Source of the DNA: Siniperca chuatsi
Taxonomy: Eukaryota > Chordata > Actinopteri > Centrarchiformes > Sinipercidae
Direction of reading: 5' to 3'
Assembly (NCBI RefSeq): GCF_020085105.1
Contig: NC_058051.1
Coordinates: 24,245,455 to 24,309,454 of the forward strand
Length of the DNA stretch: 64,000 nucleotides
In this document: positions 1-11,000 of the stretch, piece after piece
Layout: every line of letters begins with the position of its first letter
Numbering within the stretch: position 1 is the stretch's first letter
Notes under the pieces: generated by a model
Database searches by the model: none
The model's input: the letters and a program-made list of their open reading frames with translations, nothing else
Told to the model about the DNA's origin: nothing
Translations under genes and position numbers: made by a program

Positions 1-2100
1 AAATGTGAGAGAACATGGTCCACCCACAGACAGTGCTGCATCCTCTACATGAACACACATGATCACCATCACATTGCGCTCACCAAAGCCACAATACGAT
101 ATTCCCCGCTCACACCAGTATCAGTACAGCACACCAGCTTGTCAACATGCTAAGCTTTATTTTTCTTTTTCTGCCTTCTTCTGTTTCCTACTGGGAATCA
201 CACTTCCACATCACAATGCCACTACTGGGGTTTGTTGCCTTGCATTCATCCTCTAGTCTGTGGTTAGAATGCATTGACAATGCAATGTCGTGGCAAAAAG
301 GAGAAGGATTTATTATGCTTGCATGGGTAAAATAGTTAACTGGGTGACAGAACTGCACCTAAAGCATGCTTATTTTCCTAGAATCGGTAGTCAGATAGAC
401 TTGTTAAGACTTACTGTTCTGTAAAACGATGAACGTTGGTTTGACGTGTCACAGAACTTAGAAGGACAGAGGGCATGTGACTGGAGGGCAGACGGGAAAC
501 ATACGAATGAGCCAATGATCCATACTCAGTAGCTATAGATGTTTTCATGGCAAAGCATGAGGACAGGATTGTTTTTTAGGCCAAGCTCTAACTTTTTAGA
601 CTTTTTCTTTAGTTTTTTGATTAATTTAGATTTGATCAGTGTGCTCCCAACTTCAAATACGACAAACGGACAAGGTTGGAGACCATTGTGATAGTATGTA
701 TAGCAAGTATTAACTAAGTGACACACGGTACACACAAACACATGCACAAGACAGCACAGCACACATGCAGACATGTCAAGGTGTCAGTTTCATTTGTACA
801 CTGAGCGGTGAAGGCAGCATTGCTCTTCTCTAGGCTGAGGGACTGGTTCACCTCCCTTCTGTATTTTACTCAGGGTGCCAAAATGGGGAGGAGGAAACAT
901 AGCAGGACACACGATTCACGGCAGAAGAAGCTGAAATTCAAATGGCAAAACCTTTCAGCAGTGCTTTCTGGTAAAGAATCTGGGACAGACAGGTTCACCA
1001 CTGAGACATTGAAGTCTTTAAAATGAATGAATATGAAATATAATCCATTTCCTCTCAGTAACGTTGAACATTACAGACACCAGTGGAGCCCTGGAATAAA
1101 GTCCTGTTATATATAGCTCATTAAGATAAATGATTTGACTTTCTGTCATAGAAGCCTGTCAAATCATAGTATAATTCTGGCCAGTTCTTTAGGCCATTAA
1201 TTTATCTAAGTGACAAAGTGCAAAGGGTATTTAAGAATAAGAGTGTAGTTATGTGAAAAGTTCACCTGCAAATCTTGTTTTTACTGCCATTTATGAATGG
1301 GATGACAGGTTAGCTGATAGGCACTCTTCATTAGTATACAGTATTATCAATTTCAAGACGTTCTGTGAATTGACCTGGGAATCTGCCTTTCCTCCTCTTC
1401 TTTTTCCCAAGCACCCAAACCGGAGAAAGGTAGGCACATCAGGACAACAGAACAGAAACAGTTTTACAACATATTCCACTTGTGGACACAGAGCAATAAA
1501 GAACTATTTTGTGGAGACCTATAGACCTAGTGAAGTTTAAAATGATTGGACACATGTAGTCGACTTACTCTTATGCAAATGCCAGTATTGCAAGACAAGC
1601 ATTCAGTAGTTTATGGACAGCAATTATATGGCACCCTTTACCGAACTGCACGTTTTCATCAATTCCAAACCGAGAAGAAAAAAAAAAGGCCCTGCTTTGA
1701 TAGAAAGTTATGGGTCCTCGACACTTTGCATGTGAACTAGTGTTAGATCTATTTTCCTCTCCTCTATAGCTGTCTTTCTCTCTGTCTTTCCCTGTTATGT
1801 GACCCAATTTTTCTCCGCTCCCAACCCCTACCTTTAAAAGTTTCATCTCCTCTTGGTTCTCCTAATGTGTTTTGTTTTCCTCCTTTTTCTTCCCTTCTCT
1901 TGTTTGTAACTTTTATTTTTGTAATTGTGCATGTACAAGCGTCACTGACTCGATGGATATGTTAAAAAAAAGAGATTTCAGCTGCTGAAGCCATGCAAAA
2001 CGTTTTGAATTGCCCTTAAAATATGGAAGATGTTTTCTGAATGCTTTATATTCTTTCTGCTGTAAAATAATAAAAAAAGGAAAAAATGAAGAAAACTCGA
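1..2100 (+). other. Probable 3' end (UTR) of an unseen upstream plus-strand gene
   Basis: No convincing coding exon is visible. The stretch is AT-rich with scattered short open frames lacking good splice borders, and ends in an A-rich segment carrying a plus-strand AATAAA at 2069-2074. The next gene, uts2, is on the minus strand and converges on it. In human 1p36 the gene converging on UTS2 is PER3, so a per3 3' UTR is a reasonable guess, but this rests on synteny only; nothing in the sequence identifies the gene. Confidence 0.3.
2069..2074 (+). terminator. Candidate poly(A) signal of the upstream gene
   Basis: An exact AATAAA hexamer sits in an A-rich context just before the convergent uts2 transcription unit. 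It is the most plausible end of a plus-strand transcript entering from the left edge. No cDNA support is available. Confidence 0.4.
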
Positions 2101-2240
2101 GAACACAGTTTGCTCCGTCTTTTTGTTTCCTCTTTCACTTTTAAGAAGGGGATAATGGGTTTTGCTGCTGCCAATATGTTTCTCACCAACACCTTTTATC
2201 AAGAAAAGACAACTAGCAGAACAGTATTTATAATATAGTT

Positions 2241-2246
2241 TTTATT
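2241..2246 (-). terminator. uts2: Candidate poly(A) signal of uts2
   Basis: Reading the minus strand, AATAAA occurs about 400 bases after the uts2 stop codon, a normal 3' UTR length for a small neuropeptide gene. It is about 170 bases from the opposing poly(A) signal at 2069, so the two transcripts may nearly touch or overlap tail-to-tail. Confidence 0.5.
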
Positions 2247-2644
2247 TCTATTCAACATACAGTGCTGTATAACCTTTGACTTTCACATTTAAAAGACATT
2301 TGGTCATACGTCAGACAACCAAGGACTTTTAACAAATGTGTGTACATAAATATAGTTTCACACAACAGAAAAGAAATCTCAATAAATCATCTTAAAGTCC
2401 CCAAGCAACATGTCTCAATCATACCTATGGCATTGTTCTTTTTGTGAACAAATACTGACAGCGCTTATGTATGTGTGTGTATGTGTGAGTACATGCACGG
2501 GGGCATGCATATGCGCACATACAGTGTATGCATGCATGGTGTTTCTTATTTTGTCTGCATGTACTTATGTGAGTGCAAGAAAGAAATTTTTGTTTTAGTG
2601 CAAGCCCTGTCTCTTGTGTGTAGCATCAATACCCGTTGACAGTT

Positions 2645-4013
2645 TTAGACACAGTACTTCCAGAAACACTCAGAATTCCCTGCTCTCTTCCTGAACTGCT
2701 TCCGAATGCCCATCACACGGCTGAAAGGATTTAGGAGACTTTGTTTCTCCAATAGGACCTGAAAGACAGGATAAAGTAGTAGTGATAAACATTTTACTTA
2801 CAGTATGTAGCTTACTTTTCTTTGCTGTTTTAGGGATTACATTTGTAGGAAACCCACCTCTCTTTTCATCCCCCTAGGGAGCAGGCCTGTTGTTCTGACG
2901 CCTGAGAGAAAATAAAACACAAGATTATGATATTTGAGATAACTCATGTCAGCTTGTTGCATTAGCCATTCTGTGCATGTCAAGCTTTTTGGGCAGTGGT
3001 AGAGTAAAGATTAAAGAAGTAAAGAGTGGTAGAAATGAAGGGGTGTCACTCACACCTCCATCAACAACTACAAACTACCCGGTCTTGATCAATGCCTCCA
3101 ATTGCCTGATTCTCCAGAGCTGCTTGGTAGCCAACCATAGACAATTTGGTTACACTGGTATAATTCAAAATACAATTCAATTCAGTTCAATTCACTTTTA
3201 TTTACATAGCGCCAATTCATTCATTCATTCATTCATAAGTTATCTCATTGCAATTTTTCTATAGCGCGGGTCTAGACCGTACTCTATAATATTTGATTAA
3301 GTGTGTCTATCAATTCAAATTTGTAGCACAATGCTGCTCCAAAAGAGAAAGTGGGCGACTTTCCCTGGATAAAGTAAGTGTCTGCACTGAGTATGAGCAC
3401 TTTAATATATGATGAGCTCATACAAGTGTGTACTGATGATAGAAGGCGTGTGTGTCTATATATGTTTCTTACCATCTCTGTTGATCTCCCCAGATATCAG
3501 AGTGGAATATCTGAGACCAGCACCATCCTGAACGGGGAAGGTTTGCTCAGAGAGTGACAGATCATCCAGAGTGCCGACTCCTCGGTCCTCCACTGATACT
3601 GAGGATAACCGAACAACCACACAAAATTGGTAACAGTTGATATAAAAAGTAAACATACAGAGTTTCACTTTTGTCATGACATATTGTACAGCAGTTATTG
3701 ATAACTGCATTAACTCTGCATTAATGGTCCATGATGTGTGAACTTTGGCAGAACAATCAGTGTTCAACACTGCGGCTCTAAAGAAATTACTTAATCATTA
3801 ATTAGTCTTCACAAATTAAGTTTTATTACTAGAAATGCTAATCAAGGTACTGAATAAGCCAATTACTGTGAATAACAACTATAATGAAGATATTACTTTC
3901 CACTCACCAGGTCCTGGATAGGGCATCTCAGCAGATTCTGTGATGGGGTGGGCCAGCAGTGGGCCAGAGGCCACGAGCAGGAAGACCCAGGACAGGAGAT
4001 GGTTACACTTCAT
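2645..4013 (-). CDS. uts2: Urotensin II prepropeptide (4 exons)
   Basis: Four exons join in phase: 3908-4013, 3473-3598, 2858-2901 and 2645-2758, giving 129 residues and TAA. Residues 1-21 are a typical signal peptide ([20 protein letters not shown]). The middle is an acidic pro-region. The last exon carries a basic FRKR cleavage site followed by a C-terminal dodecapeptide ending in the urotensin cyclic core CFWKYC plus Val. The acidic residue before the first Cys and the 12-residue length fit urotensin II rather than urotensin-related peptide, which is shorter (for example ACFWKYCV). In fish, urotensin II is made in the caudal neurosecretory system and spinal neurons, acts on the G-protein-coupled receptor UTS2R, and affects smooth muscle and osmoregulation. 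A TATA box lies about 100 bases upstream. Paralogue assignment (uts2a or uts2b) cannot be made here. Confidence 0.95.
2648..2683 (-). other. uts2: Mature urotensin II peptide
   Basis: Twelve codons immediately before the stop encode [12 protein letters not shown]. The hexapeptide ring CFWKYC, closed by the two cysteines, is the invariant receptor-binding core of the urotensin family. Cleavage is expected after the preceding Lys-Arg of FRKR. The C-terminal Val is directly followed by the stop, with no Gly donor, so the peptide is not amidated, as is usual for urotensin II. Confidence 0.93.
3150..3300. repeat. Degenerate teleost interspersed repeat with a TTCA microsatellite, uts2 intron 2
   Basis: The segment has the look of a common fish repeat: CAATTCA motifs, then a CTTTTATTTACATAGCGCC-like stretch, then GCGGGTCTAGACCGTACTC. 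It is interrupted by a short (ATTC)n run near 3214-3235. The family is recognised by memory of its pattern; borders and class are uncertain. Confidence 0.5.
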
Positions 4014-4108
4014 CACTATAGGACGCTGTTGTTGGAAGTGACTCTGATTTGCACGGAGCTCCTCAGGTTGAAAGAAGACTTGTACATGCTCTGTTGGTCC
4101 CAACTGGG

Positions 4109-4115
4109 TTATATA
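4109..4115 (-). promoter_or_regulatory. uts2: TATA box of uts2
   Basis: On the minus strand the sequence reads TATATAA, about 96 bases before the uts2 ATG. A start site about 25-30 bases further on would give a short 5' UTR within the same exon, the normal arrangement for neuropeptide genes. Confidence 0.65.
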
Positions 4116-4129
4116 CTACCAGCTGTAGC

Positions 4130-7100
4130 CTATCCCCCCTCCTGCATGCCACACAGCAGACACACACACTTTTGCTGGCCACAACAGCCATCAGCAATAT
4201 CCACAGTCCCATCCCTTCTAAGTGTGATAAATCAACAGGCAGTCACAGGTGAATTATAGGCTCAATAAAAAGACAAGTGCCATGGCCCATGCTTCAAGGG
4301 CACACTCATTTTTTACCAGCTCTTCAGCTTGAATGACTGTTTTACTGACTGTGTAAATGGGATCGAAGCAGGTGTTTCAGATGTCACTCTCAACAACATC
4401 CCAAAGGGGAGCAGGTGGAGAAACTGGGCAGCCAAATGACAAATGTTTTTATGCTACTAGTTCATTCAACTCTTGGGCCATTTGAATCCTCAAAGCCCAC
4501 AGAAAAACGCCACAGTTGGAACTGCATACAAAGCAGTGAAAATTCCTAATAAAACTGCATAATTACTCGCATATAGCGGTTTAGTGGAAATGCTAAAATG
4601 TTCAAGGCCTTGTAGCCTATAAGCCTTTTGACATTTTAAGTCAATTTAAGACAGCAGAAGATTTTCCATGGGTCACTGAATCAAATGTATTTATTCATGC
4701 ACATTATTTAGAGGCCTTGTTCTGGTAAGATGCTATATTTGTGCTTTCACTTCCTCTTAGTCATGCAATAAAACTCAACTTTATTAGTACGTCCAGCACA
4801 GATGGACAGAGTCAGAGAGGCTTTCCGCTCAGGGAGACTGGGGTACAGGTGGAGACACCTATTTACAAAGTCACATTTTACACCTCTGTATGTAATTTGT
4901 ATATTTATTAGACGCGTGACGTCAATGTTCAGTCTCTTGTATGATAATGAGGGTCGACAAAGCAACAGTGACATTTAATTTTATGGCCAGAAGGCCAGAC
5001 ACTCCATTAGGTGTTGCTGTATATCATAGAAAGCTATTAAGATTTATATTCTGTATTAGTCAAGGTCCCGCTGCCAATCCCAGTTTATTCCAGCCTCTAA
5101 AATAAATGTTGTCTCCCCCGTACTTGAGGTTCATCCTGCTATATATGGGTTCCTCATTATAATTCATGAGGAATCTAGAATTTCTTCAAGGCACAGGTGT
5201 TTTCTAACAAACATGGACCCATATTACACTTTCTTGAGATTCATATGATATAGTATGGATCAGAGCGACAGAGCGGAGTTGAATTAACAGTAAATTAATT
5301 AAATGAACATGTTTAAGAACAGCTGAAACGGATCAAAAAACCTGAAAAGCTATCTAATCTATTATGGTGTTACATATAGAGTGATGGTTGTCGACATCTT
5401 AACCATTCACCATAGATACATGGTTTGTCTCCTGGGGACACTTTATATTTGAATAATTTCCTTGAAGTCATAAATATATTAATACCTTTACTGAAAGTGA
5501 ATCTTAGTATAAGTAGCAATAACTCAGTGGCAAAATATTTCATTACAAATAAAGTCCTACTTTCAAAATGATAAATATGAATGTGAACAAGTATTTGCAG
5601 TAAAATACACTGAAGTAGCAAAAGTAGTGCAAAATGTGACAAATGGTCCCTTTTAGAGTTTAGAGAACTGCTTCATTAACATGTAAGCAGCATTTTATTG
5701 TTGTATGTATCTGGCAAAAGTGGTGCTTGGTCTGATTAGATCTCACCTGGTGGGTGGTTTAAAACACAGCAATGCAATGTTCTGTGAGTGTATCATTTGT
5801 TTTGCCAGAAAAAAACTCTATGTAAGCAACTACAGCTGTCAGATGAATGTACTGCAGTAAAAACAGAAATATCTTCCTCTGAAATTGTGAAGTACCTTTT
5901 ATACATTTTGTAACAGCAGAATGTTTACAACAGCAGTGTGATGATTTGCTTCACCACTGAAATAGCCCCATAACCACACATGATTAAGATGGTACAGTAT
6001 CTTATATATCAACCATTTCTTTTATACAGTCTATGATCATTCATTTTCACTGGCTGAAAATACCTGATTTATAGATTGTCTAAATCTGCTGACAGTCATG
6101 AATCCAAAAGCTACACATCACCCCAAAACAACTGTAATAGTCCAAGCATGTCTAACAAACATTCACTATCATTTTCAGCTATGTTATGTGACCTGGCAGA
6201 TTTCTTTGACTTGTTGACAATATTCGACCTCATGGATATCTGACTGACATAAGTACAGCCAGCAGAGGGCAACATTACGTATAGAAAATTACAATAACCG
6301 TGCAATATAGCCTATCACTTTTACAAATGTTCAGCAAATTAGCTCCCAGTGTAAACCCCTCAGTGTGGCTCTGAAGGAAAAATACCTTCCTAGACAGTCT
6401 TCTTTGTTACTCCCTCGTTATATCAGTCAGAATCTCAGACTGACAGAGTGCAGATTTTATCTGTCACAAAAACTGTAGCCTTCAAAACTTAAAATAGCCT
6501 ATAAATTCTCATCATCAACATCATACAAGCAGCATATTATCCTGCTCAGAAATGAGACTTTTGATATGATTTTTTGACACATGAGCAAGAACGACATTAT
6601 CAAATTGTGCTTTCAAACTTTTAGAGTTGCCAAAACGGTCACTTTTTGTACCAAACAGTTTTCTCCCCAAGTATCCTTTCACTCCTCTCTATCTTTATAT
6701 AATATATAATATAATTACTGCAAATAAAATAATAAAATGCAGATTATAACACTTTTCTACTTTAGACATTTCAGTTACAAACTTCGAGTGATTGGAACAT
6801 TCGGCTGGTTAAGTGCTGCATTCAATAACTGTTAGAAATATTGCAACTCAGTGAGCACACTCAAGTGTGGGCACAGGCCTGTATGATATTCGAGTTGTAA
6901 TATTATGTGGGATGAGTGTCACCAACTGAAGGTGAAAGCCTACTGCTGTGTTGTTGTCTTGTCTAGTACAAATTATACTACCGTGCGCCTCTCTTTGCAC
7001 TTAAGCCTGCTTCAGTCTAACCTTTTGGCTTGAGTTGGCTGATCTTTTACCCGGATTTGTGTACTCTGTCTTCTGTCTGTAATACATTCCAAAATGGTTC

Positions 7101-7150
7101 AAGAAAGTGTCTTCGCTTCCTCATATGTCGAATGATTTTTTTTTTTTTAA
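4130..7150. other. Intergenic region between divergent uts2 and ccdc50
   Basis: AT-rich DNA without splice-bounded open frames. It contains a perfect palindromic CRE (TGACGTCA) at 4917-4924 and a CTCF-like motif (CCAGCAGAGGGCAACA) at 6259-6274. Nothing else was recognised. It should contain the promoter elements of both divergent genes. Confidence 0.5.
4917..4924. promoter_or_regulatory. Palindromic cAMP-response element upstream of uts2
   Basis: The octamer TGACGTCA is an exact full CRE, lying about 0.9 kb upstream of the uts2 start codon. Many neuropeptide genes are cAMP-regulated, so a link to uts2 is plausible but inferred. A second exact copy at 15015-15022 lies in a ccdc50 intron, near a transposon relic. 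Confidence 0.35.
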
Positions 7151-7189
7151 TTGGCGGACATCGTGATTAAACTTTGGCAGAGATAAGTC

Positions 7190-7606
7190 TGAGCTCGAAG
7201 GAGCACGTGAAGGCAGCAGCCGTTAACCGCCCCCACTGCTGCCGAGCACGAGCTGTGAAGAAGCAGCCGGAGCGACAGACTGTGGGCTAAGTTTGTCCGC
7301 CCTGGCTTCCCATCAGAGTCAAAGGGGCTTTGTTTCATTGATGAACAACAACCGTCGGTTTCGCTTAAAATTCACAACAAAAGTAGAGGCGTTAGAAACG
7401 GTCAGGCACGTTCGTGACATTTTGGATAATTTGTAGAGGCAAAGAGAGAGAGGGGGAAAGTGCGAACTAGCGGACGACTGCTCCAAAGTTGACACTCCGC
7501 TGTCATGTTTGGTACTTGTTGAATAGGCTGCGTGTACGTACCATACATACATACACAACATACATACACAACGCTGGAGCCTGCGTGGGCAGCGTGCTGG
7601 GAAGAG
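7190..7606 (+). promoter_or_regulatory. ccdc50: Promoter and 5' non-coding exon region of ccdc50
   Basis: This stretch is richer in GC and CpG than its surroundings and ends with a good splice donor (GAAGAG then GTAGGT, exon end 7606). The coding first exon has its own acceptor at 8010/8011, so a separate non-coding leader exon ending here fits. The transcription start was not located and no TATA box was seen, consistent with a housekeeping-type promoter. Confidence 0.4.
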
Positions 7607-8026
7607 GTAGGTTATAAAACAATGACTCTTTGGTACACAGACTAATTGAATGTTTGTCTTATGATTAGTTAACTTTGCTCGACAAACAAGTGGCCTACTG
7701 CAATGCAGATACTGTTTTACCTTAGAGGCTCTAGTTAATGTTAACAGCAGCTCGTGTTAGCTTGGTTGCAGTCTGCAAGAGCTGTCATTGGTTTCAAAAG
7801 TCTGCAGAGTTTGTTGGTAATTAGTTGACTTTTTTTTGCATGGAAATGCATGAGATAAACCAGTAATCTTTTAAACTGGAAGACACTAATGGTCACCAAA
7901 TGTCTCTTCGTATAGCTTGGGAGTTTCTTTCCTTCTGGCTTGTACCTTGCCTTTAGGTCCCCATTTCATTTAACCAGATAATAACTTCCAAATTCCCCCT
8001 CTGGTGTCAGGGTCTTCTGTATCACC

Positions 8027-8038
8027 ATGAGGCAGTGA
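8027..8038 (+). promoter_or_regulatory. ccdc50: Three-codon upstream ORF in the ccdc50 leader
   Basis: An ATG in fair Kozak context (ACCATGA) opens a minimal frame, Met-Arg-Gln-stop, ending 13 bases before the first main ATG at 8052. If the exon starts at 8011 as predicted, this ATG is in the mature mRNA and could lower or regulate translation. Confidence 0.5.
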
Positions 8039-8051
8039 CAGAACTGGGACA

Positions 8052-11000
8052 ATGATGGCAGAGCTGGAAATTGACCAGTCCAACCTTCCACGCGTCCAAG
8101 AAGGTAAGCACACACTCCCACACTGACCCAACTCCTGCATCTATAGAAACTTTAAGTATGGAAAAAGTGTGTGCAGAATGTACCATGGTTCATGGTCTGT
8201 CCTGGAGAAATGTTGTTATTGTTTAGCCCCTCCTCGGGGAGATCAGGTTTAGCTACTGAACTGCAGACATGGAGCCAGTAGGCATTAAGTGTTTGATTCA
8301 TGGACACTTCAGCACAACGTTGCGTTATGAATAACTGACCTCAGCACTAAGTGACAGCTTTTCTTCTGACCTTGCGTGTATCTGTACTTGATTTCTGTGG
8401 TATCAAAACTCTCAGATCAGTAGTAGCTTGCCAAATGTTTTGACTGGTTATACAGCTGCACAGAGATGGATCTCATCATAGACAGGTCTGGTGTGCTGGG
8501 TGCAGATAAGAGCAAGGAATGAGATAGCTGTTTGTGATATATGATTTCTGGGGGAAGAAAGTGCTATCACGTGAAATGAAGACTTGTACCGCAACCTAAG
8601 TGAAGTTTAATTTTTTTAAGTTGAAACATTCAGACTTGCATTACAAAAAAAGGCATATGCAGAATACACAGTTCCAAAACAGATTGGGAAAACATCATAA
8701 TTTCAAAGCAATTATGATGCATGTTTGGTCTCTGAACTATAGACTACAAATATGAATTGACTGTCCAGCATATGTAGACATTCAGCTACTGAGAAACAAC
8801 AAGTTGGAGTGAGAATTATAGTGAAGTTTAATAAAGGAGAACCATCTGCAAAATCCTAACAGTGAAAAAAATATAGCTGTTAGAAGTGTTTGGGGTTTTT
8901 TGAGGAAAAATTCACATGCACAGCTACAGAATTTGACATTGTCGTATTAATGCAGCTCCTGTGAACAAAATTAGTTTTATCTACTGGTGTGTAAGTATGA
9001 AAACATTCAGGTAAGGAATGTCTAAGCTGTGGCCTGGTGTTAGACTGTTGACTCAGTCTTTGGCATGTCCACACTAATGAATGTGATAGAAATAGCTCTG
9101 CATGTCTTTTATCAAGGGAGATAATTCAGCACTCTACTCTTGTTTCCATAGACAAAGGGCACACTGTGCAGCTTAGCATTTTCATGCTTTATCGGGCAGG
9201 GGCCAGTGCACAAACAAGCCAGCCAACTGCTCATTGAGACAAGAAATAGCAGCATGTAAATCAGATGTCTGGTCAGAGTAATTTTTTCCGCTTATCGTCT
9301 ACTTTCACCGGACAGATTTGTCAGACTGTGCTGTTGTGTCTCTCTCTGGCACTGGGGTCGTTTACTTAACGTCCCATTGTGGGTGTTTATGCTTCAATTT
9401 CCCTAAGAGCCGTAGTTCCCCGTGTCCCACTTCTCCTTCACTTTCCTCCCCATTCAAGAGTCTCAGCCAGGTCAACTTTCTTTGTTTTCACTGCCCCCTT
9501 TATCAGTTCCTGTTTTGTCCCTCCTCTGGCTGCTCCTGATATAGCCTGATGTGCAGGGGGAATCCAGCTCCCAGAGGAATTCCCCCACCTCCCCCCTCGT
9601 TCCTAATTTCACTCTCACCAACTGACCCAGAGTCCCATTACCCTTCACCTCTCTTTGTTCTCCATGTCAGCTTGGTCCAGTTCGTGAGCTGGCTGACCCA
9701 GTGCATCTAGTTTATAACACAGCGCAGAGAGCTGTGGGATGGACAGACACTTCATGGTGAAATTTTGTGCAAAAAGTAGAGAGCAGGAGAACAGAACAGA
9801 CCAGGGAGGAGGAGAGAGAGAGGGAAACTGTGTGTGGGCGGTCGGTGGGGGATTTTGGCTGAAAATAGAACCCTTGTCATTTTCTCCTTTCGCCAGTTTC
9901 TTTGTTTGGCAGGCTCTTGCTACTGCTGCTATCCAAGTGGCTGCGAAGATGAAAGAAATACTGTATCTCTGTCGGTGTTTGATTGGATGCTCCCTCGCGC
10001 TGGATGCCTGAGATAATCTGCAGAATTTTGTTGTAGATGATTGGCTGTCAGTTCTCTAATGTTGGTGGGAGTTTTTCAGCTGTTCTACTGAAAAAAAAAA
10101 AGTGCACGCATTCACCTATGAGATCTAGTTACATCAGCAAAAAGGAAAAAATTGTTACACATGGTATTTTTCTTTTTTGACCACACCTGTAATGTGGAAT
10201 ATTTGTAATGGACGAGAAGCTTTAAAAAAGTAAATAATTAGCTTTGGCTTTAAGGTCATACGGGTTGTGGTTACCTGCTTTATAATATAATGTCTCATCG
10301 CAGAGACAGTCTGCTCACACTGTTGAGGAACATACTGGGCTATACAGTGGGTGGCTGCTAATATTCTTAAATCTTATCTACTTGTTTTTGTTGCTTTGCA
10401 CTCTTTCTTAGACAGTCTTAGCCTCTGATGTTCAAATGCCACAGCCTAAATATCACACAATTTCTGTTGTCTCCTGGATCTTTGATTTACTATCCTCTTA
10501 GGAAACAGACACGGCCTAACAGGGTCCTTTCAGTGCCCTTATTAGGAAGCTTACAGTAGGAGTCTTTGTACCATTTTGAAAACACAGTCGGCCTGGACTC
10601 GCACTGAAGGTGTGCCTCACACCCAGTCCCTCCCTCAAAACCTGTTTAGCAGTCATAATAACACAATCTCCTTGTCCCTCCCCTTGAAGGGTAATGTGAC
10701 TGTAGTTTGATCAAACAAGTTTGGAAAAACAAGTTAACCTGCAATGCAGACACACCTACAGACTTGCATGCTCACAGAGACAAGACTGTCATTTTCCTCC
10801 ATCTTTCTCTCCTTTCTTTCGTTCTGCTTTCTGAGTTGGACTTAAGAGTAAACTTGTGTTTTGAACTGTCAGTTTGTCCTGTTGGATTAAAACCAAGTCT
10901 TTGACTTAATCCCTCCTCATCGACAGACTGGACACACAAGGGTAGGTTGGAGATCCATTTAGCGGATGGTCTCTTAAGCTCCACGACAGGTGTAAGTGGT

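Noticed and set aside
808..1026. 72-residue plus-strand frame with a basic KMGRRKHSRTHDSRQKK segment, considered as a last per3 exon
   Set aside because: There is an acceptor-like CTCAG before GGTGCC, but no recognisable PER C-terminal motif, and basic stretches are easily met by chance.
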